From Zoogloeaceae bacterium (lineage in GTDB: Bacteria; Pseudomonadota; Gammaproteobacteria; Burkholderiales; Rhodocyclaceae), in contig JAITMP010000013.1 in assembly GCA_031277315.1 (NCBI GenBank), forward strand, positions 1 through 64,000: DNA of 64,000 bases, read 5' to 3'. Made by a program: the position numbers and the translations under genes. This document shows positions 43,210-53,307 of this stretch, one piece after another; position 1 is the stretch's first letter; each line of letters begins with the position of its first letter. The notes below the pieces were generated by a model. The model ran no database searches. It saw only the letters and a program-made list of their open reading frames with translations, and was not told the DNA's origin.

Positions 43210-44271
43210 ATGAAGATCTGTGTATTGCCGGGCGATGGCATCGGCCCCGAAATCGTCGGTCAGGCCGTGCGCGTGCTGGAGGCGCTGCGCCAGGACGGGA
43301 TCAAGCTGGAGATGGAAACGGCGCTGCTCGGCGGCTGCGCGGTGGATGCCGCCGGCGATCCCTATCCCGAGGCGACCCGCAAGTTGGCGCGCGCGGCGGA
43401 CGCGGTGCTGCTCGGCGCGGTCGGCGGCCCGCAATACGACGTGCTGCCGCGCGAGCAGCGCCCGGAGCGCGGCCTGCTCGGCATCCGCAAGGATCTCGGC
43501 CTGTTCGCCAATCTGCGCCCGGCGCTGCTGTATCCCGAACTCGCCAACGCCTCCAGCCTGAAGCCCGAAGTGGTGGCCGGGCTGGATATCCTGATCGTGC
43601 GCGAGTTGACGGGCGACATCTATTTCGGCGAGCCGCGCGGCATCGCGGTGCGCAACGGCGAAAAGGTCGGCGTCAACACCATGATCTACGCCGAAAGCGA
43701 AATTCGCCGCATCGCCCGCGTCGCGCTGGAAGCGGCGCGCAAGCGCGGCCGCAAACTGTGCTCGGTGGACAAGATGAACGTGCTGGAATGCACCCAGTTG
43801 TGGCGCGACGTGGTGACGGACGAGGCGAAACAGTATCCCGATGTCGAACTGTCGCACATGCTGGTGGACAACGCCGCCATGCAACTGGTGCGCAACCCGA
43901 AGCAGTTCGATGTCATGGTGACGGGCAACATGTTCGGCGACATTCTGTCGGATGAGGCGTCGATGCTGACCGGCTCGATCGGCATGCTGCCTTCGGCTTC
44001 GCTCGATGAGAAGGGCAAGGGCTTGTACGAGCCGATCCACGGCTCGGCGCCGGACATCGCCGGCAAGGGCGTTGCCAATCCGCTGGCGACGATTTTGTCG
44101 ACGGCGATGATGCTGCGCTATACCTTCAATCAGGAAACTGCCGCTGCGCGCATCGAGGCGGCGGTGAAAAAAGTGCTGCAACAAGGGCTGCGCACCGGCG
44201 ATATTTTCGAGCCGGGCATGCGGCAGGTCGGCACCAAAGAGATGGGCGACGCGGTGATCGCCGCGCTGTAA
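43210..44271 (+). CDS. leuB: 3-isopropylmalate dehydrogenase
   Basis: A 353-residue enzyme of leucine synthesis that oxidises and decarboxylates 3-isopropylmalate with NAD+. Motifs are [35 protein letters not shown] (substrate loop) and [20 protein letters not shown] (metal-binding aspartates). It ends [13 protein letters not shown]. The start at 43210 has AAAGGA upstream; an open extension to 43099 is not family-like. TATAAT at 43143-43148 may be a -10 element. leuC and leuD, its usual neighbours, are not in the window. asd follows after 33 bp. Confidence 0.97.
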   Translation: MKICVLPGDGIGPEIVGQAVRVLEALRQDGIKLEMETALLGGCAVDAAGDPYPEATRKLARAADAVLLGAVGGPQYDVLPREQRPERGLLGIRKDLGLFANLRPALLYPELANASSLKPEVVAGLDILIVRELTGDIYFGEPRGIAVRNGEKVGVNTMIYAESEIRRIARVALEAARKRGRKLCSVDKMNVLECTQLWRDVVTDEAKQYPDVELSHMLVDNAAMQLVRNPKQFDVMVTGNMFGDILSDEASMLTGSIGMLPSASLDEKGKGLYEPIHGSAPDIAGKGVANPLATILSTAMMLRYTFNQETAAARIEAAVKKVLQQGLRTGDIFEPGMRQVGTKEMGDAVIAAL

Positions 44272-44304
44272 CAGCGGCCAACAAGGCAGGCGGGACGAAT
44301 CAAC

Positions 44305-45420
44305 ATGAAACGAGTGGGACTGGTGGGATGGCGCGGCATGGTCGGCTCCGTGCTGATGCAGCGCATGGCGGAAGAGCGGGATTTCGATCTTGTCGAGCCG
44401 GTGTTTTTCACGACCTCGCAGGTGGGCGGCAAAGGCCCTGTCATCGGTGGCCGCGACGCGCCCGCGTTGCAGGACGCGCGCGACATCGGCGCGCTGAAAA
44501 AGATGGACATCATCGTCACCTGTCAGGGCGGCGACTACACCGGCGAAGTGTTTCCCAAGCTGCGCGCCGCCGGCTGGAACGGCCACTGGATCGACGCGGC
44601 GTCTTCCCTGCGCATGAAGGATGATGCCATCATCATCCTTGATCCGGTCAACCTCGACGTCATCAAGAACGCCCTCGCGCGCGGCGGGCGCAACTGGATC
44701 GGCGGCAACTGCACCGTCAGCCTGATGCTGATGGCGGTTGGTGCTCTCTATCAACGCGACCTCGTTGAGTGGATGAGCGTGATGACCTATCAGGCGGCCT
44801 CCGGCGCCGGCGCGCAGAACATGCGCGAACTGCTGACGCAGATGGGCGAAGTGCATCGGGCGGCGAAGGGTTTGCTCGACGATCCCGCTTCGGCGATTCT
44901 CGACATCGACCGCGAAGTGGCCGGCGTCCTGCGGGACGAGAAATTTCCGGCGGCGAATTTCGGCGTGCCGCTCGCCGGCAGCCTGATTCCGTGGATCGAC
45001 AAGGAAATGGAGAACGGCCAGAGCCGCGAGGAATGGAAAGGGCAGGCGGAAACCAACAAGATTCTGGGCCGTGAAGCCAGCCCGGTGCCGGTCGACGGCA
45101 TCTGCGTGCGCGTCGGCGCCATGCGCTGCCACAGTCAGGCGCTCACCCTCAAGCTGAAGCGCGACGTGCCCGTCGACGAGATCGAAGGCATGATCGCCGC
45201 ATCCAGCGAATGGGTGAAAGTGGTGCCGAACCGCCGCGACGCCACCATCCGCGAACTGACGCCGACCGCCGTCACCGGCACGCTGGCGGTGCCGGTCGGC
45301 CGCTTGCGCAAACTGAATATGGGGCCGTCTTATCTGGGCGCCTTCACCTGCGGCGATCAACTGCTGTGGGGCGCGGCTGAACCGCTGCGCCGTATGCTGC
45401 GGCTGTTGCTGGAAGCCTGA
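44305..45420 (+). CDS. asd: Aspartate-semialdehyde dehydrogenase
   Basis: A 371-residue NADPH enzyme that makes aspartate semialdehyde for lysine, threonine, methionine and cell-wall diaminopimelate. The nucleotide motif is [18 protein letters not shown]. The catalytic cysteine is in [16 protein letters not shown], and the substrate-binding region is [20 protein letters not shown]. The length and motifs fit the proteobacterial Asd type. It is co-oriented with leuB, as in many betaproteobacteria, where fimV and truA follow. Confidence 0.97.
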   Translation: MKRVGLVGWRGMVGSVLMQRMAEERDFDLVEPVFFTTSQVGGKGPVIGGRDAPALQDARDIGALKKMDIIVTCQGGDYTGEVFPKLRAAGWNGHWIDAASSLRMKDDAIIILDPVNLDVIKNALARGGRNWIGGNCTVSLMLMAVGALYQRDLVEWMSVMTYQAASGAGAQNMRELLTQMGEVHRAAKGLLDDPASAILDIDREVAGVLRDEKFPAANFGVPLAGSLIPWIDKEMENGQSREEWKGQAETNKILGREASPVPVDGICVRVGAMRCHSQALTLKLKRDVPVDEIEGMIAASSEWVKVVPNRRDATIRELTPTAVTGTLAVPVGRLRKLNMGPSYLGAFTCGDQLLWGAAEPLRRMLRLLLEA

Positions 45421-45526
45421 GCCTCCTTTCCGGTTTTCAGAGAGATTGACAAAAAAAGCACACAAGTTTGCCAAAATCGCCGCGTGCCGCAAAAAACGCT
45501 TGATTCCCTGCCAGATTCAATCAGGA

Positions 45527-45532
45527 TATAAT
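45527..45532 (+). promoter_or_regulatory. Possible -10 element of fimV promoter
   Basis: TATAAT lies 76 bp upstream of the fimV start, in an AT-rich stretch between asd and fimV. TTCCCT lies 17 bp upstream as a poor -35 match, so the assignment rests mainly on the -10 hexamer. Confidence 0.35.
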
Positions 45533-45607
45533 CCGAAAACTTAGCTTGCATGGCTAAGTTCATGATGTTACGCTGTTTGTCCGAAAACTATCCGCAAGGT
45601 GAGCGCG

Positions 45608-48349
45608 GTGGATAAAAAAGATCAGGGATACAGATTCAGAATCTTCCTGCTGACGATGGCGCTGGCCGTCCTGTCGGCGGGAGCGAACGCCGTCGGGCTG
45701 GGCCAGATCAAGGTGCTGTCCCCGTTGGGGCAGCCTTTGCGCGCCGAAATCGAACTGACAGCCTCGCGCGACGAATTGTCGTCGCTGACGGCGCGGCTCG
45801 CCTCGCACGAGGCGTTCGATCAGGCGGGCATCGAATTCGCTTCCGCCCTGTCCGGCGTCACAATGACGGTCGACAGGCAGACGGGCGACAAGCCCGTCAT
45901 CCGCATCACCTCCCGCCAGGCGATCAACGAGCCTTTCCTCGATATGCTGATCGAGTTGAACTGGGCGTCCGGCCGTCTGGTGCGGGAATACACCTTCCTG
46001 CTCGATCCGGCGCCGGATACCCTGGTGTCCCGACCGATTACCGCGCCGGTGGCGAAAGGCGGCGCATCTTCAGCCGCGCCCGCGCCGGTCGCCGCGCCTG
46101 AGCAACCGGCAGCCCGGCAGCCCGAAAAAACCGCTGCCGCAAAGACGGACAAGACGACGGGCAAGACAGCGGGCAAGGCAGCCGACAAGGCGGCTGACAA
46201 GGCGCCGAAGGCAGGGCAGGAGCGCAAGGTGCAGAAAGGCGAGTACCTGCGCAAGATCGCCGCCGAAACGCGGCCCGAGGGCGTCAGTCTGGATCAGATG
46301 CTGGTGGCGATCTTCAACCGCAACAAAGACGCCTTCATCGGCAACAACATGAACCGCTTGAAGGCCGGCAAGATTCTCACCATTCCCGAGCCGGAAGCCG
46401 TGGCGGCGGTGAATGAGCGCGAGGCGCGGAAAACCATCTCGGCGCACACCGCCGATTTCAATGCCTATCGCCGCAACCTCGCTTCTGCCGCCGCAGCCTC
46501 GGAAGGACGGCCGGAGGACGCCGCCCGGCAAACGGCCAGCGGCAAGATCGAGACGAAGATCGAGGAGAAAACGCCCGCGCCGGCCAAAACGGAAGACCAG
46601 TTGAGGATTGCCAGAGCCGATGCCGCTGCGGGCAAAGGCGGGGCGCAGGGCAGGGTTGCCGCGCTGGAAGAAGATTTGGCGGCCAAGGATCTGGCGCTGA
46701 AGGAAGCGCAGTCGCGCCAGGCGGAACTGGAAAAGAATATCGAGGACTTGAGGAAGCTGCTCGAACTGAAGAATCAAAACCTCGCCGAACTCCAGCAACA
46801 GGCTCAGGCCCAAACGGGTTCTTCACCCGTGTCGCCCCCCCCGCCGCCCTCCCCGCCGCCCTCTCCGTCGCCCACGCCCGATGCCGCCACAGCGACTACA
46901 GCCGCCGCAGCGCCCGGAGAAGCCGCGCCCGCGTCCACGCCGCCGGCGGACGGCGAGAAACCGGCAGAGCCGGCGGGCGCCGCCGACCAGCCCGCTCCGC
47001 CTGTCGCGGCAGCGCCCGCGCCCGCGCCGGCGCCCGCAACGCCGCCGAAGAAAGCGCCCCCGCCGCCGGAGCCGAGCTTCATCGACGACTTGCTGGGTAA
47101 TCCGTTCGTTCTCGGCGGGGCCGTGCTGGTGCTCGGGCTACTGATTTTGCTTGCCTATCGGCAGCGCCAGAAGAAGAATCAGTTTCCGCCCACCGGCATG
47201 TCGCCGACAACCGTCAAAATGACAGGCGGTTCCGTCTTCGGCGCCACCGGCGGTCGCAGCGTCGACACGAAAACCGCGCCGATGACGGATTTCAGCCAGA
47301 TCGGGATTGGCGCCATCGGCACCGACGAGAGCGTCGATCCGGTCGCCGAGGCGGATGTCTACATGGCGTATGGCCGCGACGCCCAGGCCGAGGAAATCCT
47401 GCTCGACGCCCTGAAGACCGATCCGGCCCGCACGGCGATCCACATGAAGCTGCTGGAGATTTATGCCGGCCGCAAGAACGTCAAGCAATTCGAGGCGATC
47501 GCCAGCGATCTGTATGTCCAGACCGATGGCGCCGGCAGCGATTGGGACAAAGCCACCGAGATGGGTCGGAAGCTCGATCCGGCGAATCCGCTGTTTGGCG
47601 CGGCGGCGGCGGGCGGGAAGACCGTCGATACCGATCCTGTTTCGCCCGGTGTAGACCCGGCTTCGGTCGGGCCTCAAACCGCGCCCCTCACATCAAGCCC
47701 AGTTTTCGAGACCGAACTCGAACATGCCGTGACCGTGATGCAGGGTGTTCCGCTTGCGTCACCACCCGCGCCGCCGCCCGTGCGCGCGACACTCGCGCCC
47801 GCACCCGCTGCGCCCGCGTCCGCGACCGCGACCGCTGCGCCTGCGCCCGCGATGCACGATCTGGATTTCGATCTCGATCTGGATGTCAAGCCGGCGGAAA
47901 GCAAGCCGGCGCCGGTGAAAGCGCCGCCGCCACCCGTGATGGTTATTGATGTCGCTCCCCCGGCGGAGCCGAAAGCGCCCGTGTCCGCGTTCCCGCCATC
48001 CGCGAAGCCTGCCGCGAAGCCTGCTGCGAGCGACGACGATGCGCTGGATTTCGATTTCCACATCAACCCGCCATCTGCTCCCGCTCCCGCCCCGGCTTCC
48101 GCCCCGACTTCCGCTCTAGCCGCGCCGAAAGCGCCGGAGCCGGTATTCGACTTCGGGCCGATCACGCTCGAACTCGATGAGCCGACGCCGGTAAGCGACG
48201 GCGACGTTATCACCAAGCTCGAACTGGCCGAGGCCTACGAGAAAATGGGCGACAAGGAAAGCGCGCGCGAACTGCTCGCCGAGGTGGTGAAAGAAGGCAA
48301 CGCCGAGCAGCGCGACAATGCGCAGCGCATGCTCGACAAGCTGGTCTGA
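45608..48349 (+). CDS. fimV: FimV-like pilus and polarity protein
   Basis: A 913-residue inner-membrane protein that organises type IV pili and cell poles in related bacteria. In order: signal peptide, FimV N-terminal domain (VLSPLGQPLRAEIEL), LysM peptidoglycan-binding domain (VQKGEYLRKIAAE, about residue 207), coiled coil (ALEEDLAAKDLALKEAQ), Pro-rich linker, membrane segment (FVLGGAVLVLGLLILLAY, about 498-515), Pro/Ala-rich cytoplasmic region and the FimV C-terminal domain (ITKLELAEAYEKMGDKESA, about 868). The GTG at 45608 is preferred because AAGGTGAG precedes it; a GTG at 45599 is also possible. It is followed by a terminator. Confidence 0.93.
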   Translation: MDKKDQGYRFRIFLLTMALAVLSAGANAVGLGQIKVLSPLGQPLRAEIELTASRDELSSLTARLASHEAFDQAGIEFASALSGVTMTVDRQTGDKPVIRITSRQAINEPFLDMLIELNWASGRLVREYTFLLDPAPDTLVSRPITAPVAKGGASSAAPAPVAAPEQPAARQPEKTAAAKTDKTTGKTAGKAADKAADKAPKAGQERKVQKGEYLRKIAAETRPEGVSLDQMLVAIFNRNKDAFIGNNMNRLKAGKILTIPEPEAVAAVNEREARKTISAHTADFNAYRRNLASAAAASEGRPEDAARQTASGKIETKIEEKTPAPAKTEDQLRIARADAAAGKGGAQGRVAALEEDLAAKDLALKEAQSRQAELEKNIEDLRKLLELKNQNLAELQQQAQAQTGSSPVSPPPPPSPPPSPSPTPDAATATTAAAAPGEAAPASTPPADGEKPAEPAGAADQPAPPVAAAPAPAPAPATPPKKAPPPPEPSFIDDLLGNPFVLGGAVLVLGLLILLAYRQRQKKNQFPPTGMSPTTVKMTGGSVFGATGGRSVDTKTAPMTDFSQIGIGAIGTDESVDPVAEADVYMAYGRDAQAEEILLDALKTDPARTAIHMKLLEIYAGRKNVKQFEAIASDLYVQTDGAGSDWDKATEMGRKLDPANPLFGAAAAGGKTVDTDPVSPGVDPASVGPQTAPLTSSPVFETELEHAVTVMQGVPLASPPAPPPVRATLAPAPAAPASATATAAPAPAMHDLDFDLDLDVKPAESKPAPVKAPPPPVMVIDVAPPAEPKAPVSAFPPSAKPAAKPAASDDDALDFDFHINPPSAPAPAPASAPTSALAAPKAPEPVFDFGPITLELDEPTPVSDGDVITKLELAEAYEKMGDKESARELLAEVVKEGNAEQRDNAQRMLDKLV

Positions 48350-48357
48350 ACCTGTTT

Positions 48358-48387
48358 GGCGGAGGGCCGCGCGCCCTCCGCCGTTTT
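48358..48387 (+). terminator. Rho-independent terminator after fimV
   Basis: GGCGGAGGG pairs perfectly with CCCTCCGCC across the loop CCGCGCG, followed by GTTTT. It lies 9 bp after the fimV stop and 13 bp before the next gene. The T-run is short, so some read-through is likely. Confidence 0.75.
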
Positions 48388-48399
48388 CCCCGATTCCCG

Positions 48400-49014
48400 A
48401 TGCTGCATCCGACAGTCCGCCTCATCGTCTGGGCGGTGGCGGTGGCGTGCGCGCAATGGCTGCCGCTGATCTGGCTGTCGCTGGCTTGCGCCGCCGCCCT
48501 GATCGCCGGTGTTTGGCTGGCGCCTGAACGGCTCGGGTTGCTGCTGAAGCGCACCCGCTGGCTGCTCCTCTCCCTTGTGCTGTTATTCGCGCTGGCGACG
48601 CCGGGCGTCTATCTGCTGCCTTTTCTCGGCAGCCTCGGGCCGACCGAGGAAGGGCTGCGGCTCGGCTTCGCGCATTTGATGCGGCTGCTGTTCGTGCTGG
48701 CGAGTCTGGCCGTGCTGCTGCGCTTTACCGGTATGGATGGTCTGGTGGCCGGGCTGCATGGCCTGCTGCGGCCCTTCGTCTGTCTCGGCCTCGACCGCGC
48801 CCGCGTCGCGGTGCGGCTGATGCTGGTGATGCACTATGTCGAGCACTTTCCGCCCGGCCGGCGCTGGCGCGAATGGCTGCAAGACGATGCCGCGCCGGAC
48901 GAGCCGGTCAGTTTTCATCTGCAAACGTCCGCTTGGGGACGCGCCGATTTTGCCGTGCTGGCGGGGCTGGCGGTGATGGTTGCGGCGGCGCTGGTCATTG
49001 GAGCGGCGGCGTGA
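48400..49014 (+). CDS. CbiQ/EcfT-like membrane protein
   Basis: A 204-residue hydrophobic protein with about five membrane segments and the middle pattern LRLGFAHLMRLLFVLASLAV, then LLRPFVCLGLDRARVAVRLM. This resembles the coupling component (CbiQ/EcfT) of energy-coupling-factor transporters, but no ATPase or substrate protein is nearby, so transport is uncertain. Proteins of this type stand between fimV and truA in several betaproteobacteria. The stop overlaps the truA GTG start by 4 bases. Confidence 0.6.
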   Translation: MLHPTVRLIVWAVAVACAQWLPLIWLSLACAAALIAGVWLAPERLGLLLKRTRWLLLSLVLLFALATPGVYLLPFLGSLGPTEEGLRLGFAHLMRLLFVLASLAVLLRFTGMDGLVAGLHGLLRPFVCLGLDRARVAVRLMLVMHYVEHFPPGRRWREWLQDDAAPDEPVSFHLQTSAWGRADFAVLAGLAVMVAAALVIGAAA

Positions 49015-49805
49015 GAATCGCTCTCGGGCTTGAATACGATGGCACCGCCTTCGCCGGCTGGCAGACCCAGCCGCACGGCAACACGGTGCAGGACGCGCTG
49101 GAGCGGGCGCTGGCCGAAATCGCCGGCGCGCCGGTGCGGACGATTTGCGCCGGCCGCACCGACGCCGGAGTGCATGCCGCCGCTCAAGTCGCGCATTTCG
49201 ACGCGCCGGTGATCCGGCCCGAAAACGCCTGGGTGCGCGGCGTGAATGCGCATCTGCCGGAACACATCGCCGTGCGCTGGGTGCGCGCGGTACCGGCGGA
49301 TTTTCATGCCCGTTTTTCCGCCCGCTCGCGCAGCTATCGTTACGTGCTCTGCAACCATGCCGTGCGCCCGGCGCTGCTGCATGGTCGGGTCGGCTGGTTC
49401 CATCTGCCGCTCGATCTCGCCGCCATGCAAGCCGCCGCCGCGCGGCTGATCGGCGAACAGGATTTTTCCGCTTTTCGCGCCGCCGGATGCCAGGCCAAAT
49501 CGCCGGTGAAAATCTTGCACCAGGCCGAGGCGCGGCGCGATGGCGATTACTTTATTTTCGATTTCCGCGCCAGCGCCTTTTTGCACCACATGGTGCGCAA
49601 TATGGTGGGCGCGCTCGTCCATGTCGGCAAGGGCGCGGAGCAGCCGGAATGGATCGCCGACATTCTCGCCCGCCGCGACCGCAGTCTGGCGGCGCCGACT
49701 TTTTCGCCGCACGGCTTGTACCTTTCCGGCGTTGAGTACGAGGCGCGCTGGCAGTTGCCCCTGAATGGCCGTATCATCGCGCCTTTCCTTCCGCTCGCCT
49801 TCTAG
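49011..49805 (+). CDS. truA: tRNA pseudouridine(38-40) synthase
   Basis: A 264-residue TruA enzyme that makes pseudouridine at positions 38-40 of tRNA anticodon stems. It begins VRIALGLEYDGTAFAGWQTQ. The catalytic aspartate is in TICAGRTDAGVHAAAQVAHF. The C-terminal part has FDFRASAFLHHMVRNMVGAL. The GTG start at 49011 overlaps the previous stop (GTGA). trpF begins 1 base after its stop. Confidence 0.97.
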   Translation: MRIALGLEYDGTAFAGWQTQPHGNTVQDALERALAEIAGAPVRTICAGRTDAGVHAAAQVAHFDAPVIRPENAWVRGVNAHLPEHIAVRWVRAVPADFHARFSARSRSYRYVLCNHAVRPALLHGRVGWFHLPLDLAAMQAAAARLIGEQDFSAFRAAGCQAKSPVKILHQAEARRDGDYFIFDFRASAFLHHMVRNMVGALVHVGKGAEQPEWIADILARRDRSLAAPTFSPHGLYLSGVEYEARWQLPLNGRIIAPFLPLAF

Positions 49806-49806
49806 C

Positions 49807-50430
49807 TTGCCAAGAACCCGCGTCAAGATTTGCGGCATCACCCGGCCCGAGGATGCGCGCGCCGCCGTGGCGCTCGGCGCCGATGCCATCGGTCTGGTCT
49901 TCCATGCGCCCAGCCCGCGCTGCGTCAGCGTCGAGCAGGCGTGGGAGATTGCCCGCATCGTGCCGCCTTTCGTCACCCTGGTCGGCCTGTTCGTGAATGA
50001 ATCGAAGCTGACGGTACGGCGCGTGATGGAGGCGGTGCCGATCCAGTTGTTGCAATTCCACGGCGAGGAGGAGGAATCGTTCTGCCGTTCTTTCCACGCG
50101 CCGTACATCAAGGCGGCGCGGATGAGGCCGGGCTTCGATTTGGTAAAATACGCCGCATCCCATTCCGCCGCGCAAGGCTTGCTGCTCGATGCCGACGCCG
50201 AGGGTTACGGCGGCGCCGGCAAGACCTTCGACTGGTCGCTGATTCCGCCGCGCCTGTCCCTCCCGATCATTCTCGCGGGCGGCCTGAATCCCGGCAACGT
50301 CGTCGAGGCGGTGCGCGCCGTGCGGCCCTGGGCGGTGGATGTCAGCAGCGGGGTGGAAGCCGCCAAGGGAATCAAGGACGCGGAAAAAATCGCCGCGTTC
50401 ATCGCTGGAGTGAAGCATGCAGATGAATGA
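49807..50430 (+). CDS. trpF: Phosphoribosylanthranilate isomerase
   Basis: A 207-residue TIM-barrel enzyme of tryptophan synthesis (Amadori rearrangement of phosphoribosylanthranilate). Motifs: [17 protein letters not shown] with the catalytic cysteine, and [20 protein letters not shown] with a late [18 protein letters not shown] that binds phosphate. The start is a TTG at 49807; an ATG at 49765 would overlap truA and add a non-family extension. Its 3' end overlaps the trpB start by 14 bases. Confidence 0.95.
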   Translation: MPRTRVKICGITRPEDARAAVALGADAIGLVFHAPSPRCVSVEQAWEIARIVPPFVTLVGLFVNESKLTVRRVMEAVPIQLLQFHGEEEESFCRSFHAPYIKAARMRPGFDLVKYAASHSAAQGLLLDADAEGYGGAGKTFDWSLIPPRLSLPIILAGGLNPGNVVEAVRAVRPWAVDVSSGVEAAKGIKDAEKIAAFIAGVKHADE

Positions 50431-51616
50431 CCTGCCCGATTCGCACGGGCATTTCGGTCCTTACGGGGGCGCGTTCGTCGCCGAGACGCTGGTCGAGGCG
50501 CTCGACGAGCTGAAGCGCGCCTATGCCGACGCCAAGGCGGATCCCGCTTTCCGCGCCGAGTTCGAGTACGAACTGAAGCACTACGTGGGCCGCCCCAGCC
50601 CGATCTACCACGCCCGCCGCTGGTCGGCGCAACTCGGCGGGGCGCAGATTTATCTGAAGCGCGAAGACCTCAACCACACCGGCGCGCACAAGGTGAACAA
50701 CTGCATCGGTCAGGCCATGCTGGCGCGGCGCATGGGCAAGCCGCGCGTCATCGCCGAAACCGGCGCCGGTCAGCACGGCGTTGCCACTGCCACCGTCGCC
50801 GCCCGCTACGGCATGGAGTGCGTGGTGTACATGGGCGAGGAAGATGTGCGGCGTCAGGCCGCCAACGTCTACCGCATGAAGCTGCTCGGCGCCAGCGTGG
50901 TGCCGGTGGCTTCCGGCTCGAAAACGCTGAAGGACGCGCTCAACGAAGCCATGCGCGACTGGGTGACGCATGTCGGCGATACCTTCTATATCATCGGCAC
51001 CGTGGCCGGGCCGCATCCGTATCCGATGATGGTGCGCGATTTCCAAAAAATCATCGGCGAGGAATGCCGCGCGCAAATGCCCGAACTGGCGGGCCGCCAG
51101 CCCGATTACGTCATCGCCTGCGTCGGCGGCGGCTCCAATGCGATGGGGATTTTTTATGACTACATTCCCGATGCGTCGGTGAAGCTGGTCGGCGTCGAGG
51201 CGGCCGGCGACGGCATCGCCAGCGGCCGCCATGCCGCCTCGCTCATCGCCGGGCGGCCCGGCGTGCTGCACGGCAACCGCACTTATCTGTTGCAGGACGA
51301 GAACGGCCAGATCATCGAAACGCACTCGATTTCAGCCGGCCTCGATTACCCCGGCGTCGGCCCCGAGCATGCCTGGCTGAAAGACAGCGGCCGCGCCGAA
51401 TATGTCGCTGTCACCGACGCGGAGGCGCTCGCCGCCTTCCATGCCCTGTGCCGCTGCGAAGGCATCATGCCGGCGCTGGAATCCTCGCACGCGCTGGCTT
51501 ACGCCGCCCGGCTCGCGCCGACGCTGCCGCCGGACGCGCTGCTGCTGGTCAACCTCTCCGGCCGCGGCGACAAGGACATGCACACCGTCGCCGATCATTC
51601 CGGGATCCGTTTCTGA
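50417..51616 (+). CDS. trpB: Tryptophan synthase beta chain
   Basis: A 399-residue pyridoxal-phosphate enzyme joining indole and serine to tryptophan. The PLP lysine is in [20 protein letters not shown]. The phosphate-binding glycine loop is [16 protein letters not shown], and [20 protein letters not shown] is present. It works as an alpha2-beta2 complex with TrpA, whose gene begins on the last base of the trpB stop codon (TGATG). Confidence 0.98.
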   Translation: MQMNDLPDSHGHFGPYGGAFVAETLVEALDELKRAYADAKADPAFRAEFEYELKHYVGRPSPIYHARRWSAQLGGAQIYLKREDLNHTGAHKVNNCIGQAMLARRMGKPRVIAETGAGQHGVATATVAARYGMECVVYMGEEDVRRQAANVYRMKLLGASVVPVASGSKTLKDALNEAMRDWVTHVGDTFYIIGTVAGPHPYPMMVRDFQKIIGEECRAQMPELAGRQPDYVIACVGGGSNAMGIFYDYIPDASVKLVGVEAAGDGIASGRHAASLIAGRPGVLHGNRTYLLQDENGQIIETHSISAGLDYPGVGPEHAWLKDSGRAEYVAVTDAEALAAFHALCRCEGIMPALESSHALAYAARLAPTLPPDALLLVNLSGRGDKDMHTVADHSGIRF

Positions 51617-52422
51617 TGTCGCGCATCCAGAGCACTTTCGCGCAGCTTGCCGCGCAAGGCCGCAAGGCCCTGATTCCGTTTATCACCGCCGGTTATCCCG
51701 AACCGGCCCTGATGCTGCCGCTGATGCGCGCGCTGGTCGATGCCGGCGCCGACATCATCGAACTCGGCGTGCCGTTCTCCGATCCGATGGCCGACGGGCC
51801 GACCATTCAGCGCGCTTCCGAATGCGCGCTGCGGCACGGCATGTCGCTGCGCCGGGTGCTGTCCGCCGTGCGCGAATTCCGCGTCGAAGACGCCAGCACG
51901 CCGGTCGTGCTGATGGGTTATGCCAATCCAATCGAGGCGATGGGGGCGGATGTCTTCGTCGCCGAGGCGAAGCAGGCCGGCGTGGACGGCGTGCTGGTGG
52001 TCGACTATCCGCCCGAGGAGTGCGCCGGTTTCGCCGGCCAACTCAAGGCGAACGGCATGGATCCGGTTTTTCTGCTGGCGCCGACATCCACCGATGCGCG
52101 CTTCGGGCAGGTCGCCGAACTCGGCAGCGGCTACATCTATTATGTTTCACTGCGGGGCGTCACCGGCGCCGGGCATCTCGATCTGGATGAAGTGGCGCGG
52201 CGCATTCCGGCCATCCGCGACAAGGTCGGCATGCCGGTCGGCGTCGGCTTCGGCATCCGCGACGCCGCAAGCGCGCGGCGCATCGCCACGGTGGCCGACG
52301 CGGTGGTGATCGGCAGCCGCATCATCGAAGAGATTGAACACAGTCCGCCCGGACAAGTGATTGCCAACGTGTCGGCTTTTCTGCGCGGCATCCGCGCCGC
52401 GCTCGACGCGCCGGCGATTTGA
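51616..52422 (+). CDS. trpA: Tryptophan synthase alpha chain
   Basis: A 268-residue TIM-barrel enzyme that cleaves indole-3-glycerol phosphate and passes indole to TrpB. The catalytic glutamate and aspartate are in [19 protein letters not shown] and [17 protein letters not shown]. The phosphate site is [20 protein letters not shown]. The start at 51616 is in a one-base overlap with trpB. Confidence 0.98.
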   Translation: MSRIQSTFAQLAAQGRKALIPFITAGYPEPALMLPLMRALVDAGADIIELGVPFSDPMADGPTIQRASECALRHGMSLRRVLSAVREFRVEDASTPVVLMGYANPIEAMGADVFVAEAKQAGVDGVLVVDYPPEECAGFAGQLKANGMDPVFLLAPTSTDARFGQVAELGSGYIYYVSLRGVTGAGHLDLDEVARRIPAIRDKVGMPVGVGFGIRDAASARRIATVADAVVIGSRIIEEIEHSPPGQVIANVSAFLRGIRAALDAPAI

Positions 52423-52446
52423 AGCGACCATTTTCAGGGAGGCGTC

Positions 52447-53307
52447 ATGAGCTGGCTGCAAAAACTGCTTCCGCCCAAGATCAAGCGCGCCGAGGGCGTC
52501 AAAAAATCAATTCCCGAAGGGCTGTGGCGCAAATGCCCGAACTGCGAGGCCACGCTCTACGGCTCCGACCTTGAGAAAAATCTCAACGTCTGCCCAAAGT
52601 GCGGCCACCATCACCGGCTGCGCGCCCGCGCCTGGCTCGACTTGCTGCTCGACGCCGAAGGCCGCTTCGAGATCGGCGCCGAAGTGCTGCCGGTCGATCC
52701 GCTCAAGTTCAAGGACAGCAAGCGCTATGCCGAGCGGCTCAACGCCGCCATCGACGAGACGGAGGAGGGCGACGCGCTGGTGGTGATGCAGGGCGCGGTG
52801 AAAACGCTGCCGGCGGTGGTGGCGGCGTTCGAGTTCGAATTCATGGGCGGCTCGATGGGTTCGGTGGTCGGCGAACGCTTCGTGCGCGGCGTGCGCATGG
52901 CCGTCGAGCAACAGATGCCCTTCATCTGCATCACAGCCACCGGCGGCGCGCGCATGCAGGAGGGCTTGTTTTCCCTCATGCAGATGGCGAAGACCACTGC
53001 CGCCGTGACGCAACTCTCGGCCAACCGGCTGCCCTTCATTTCCATTCTCACCGATCCGACCATGGGCGGCGTCTCGGCCAGTTTCGCTTTCGTCGCCGAT
53101 GTCGTCATCGCCGAGCCGGGCGCCCTGATCGGTTTCGCCGGGCCGCGCGTCATCGAGCAGACAGTGCGCGAGAAACTGCCGGACGGTTTTCAGCGCGCCG
53201 AATTCCTGCTCGAAAAAGGCGCGCTCGACATGATCGTCGACCGGCGCGAGATACGCGACAAACTGGCGTCGCTGCTGACGCTCCTGCAAAAAATTCCCGC
53301 CGTTTGA
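52447..53307 (+). CDS. accD: Acetyl-CoA carboxylase carboxyltransferase beta subunit
   Basis: A 286-residue subunit of the carboxyltransferase that makes malonyl-CoA for fatty-acid synthesis. The N-terminal zinc finger has [20 protein letters not shown] and [20 protein letters not shown]. The crotonase-like domain has [20 protein letters not shown] and [26 protein letters not shown] site precedes the ATG. folC starts in a 4-base overlap, the usual accD-folC pair. Confidence 0.98.
   Translation: MSWLQKLLPPKIKRAEGVKKSIPEGLWRKCPNCEATLYGSDLEKNLNVCPKCGHHHRLRARAWLDLLLDAEGRFEIGAEVLPVDPLKFKDSKRYAERLNAAIDETEEGDALVVMQGAVKTLPAVVAAFEFEFMGGSMGSVVGERFVRGVRMAVEQQMPFICITATGGARMQEGLFSLMQMAKTTAAVTQLSANRLPFISILTDPTMGGVSASFAFVADVVIAEPGALIGFAGPRVIEQTVREKLPDGFQRAEFLLEKGALDMIVDRREIRDKLASLLTLLQKIPAV

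Noticed and set aside
41659-45492. A 1277-codon open frame antisense to the porin, leuB and asd
   Set aside because: It is antisense to three well-recognised genes, is rich in His, Arg and Gln, and is a by-product of high GC and codon bias.
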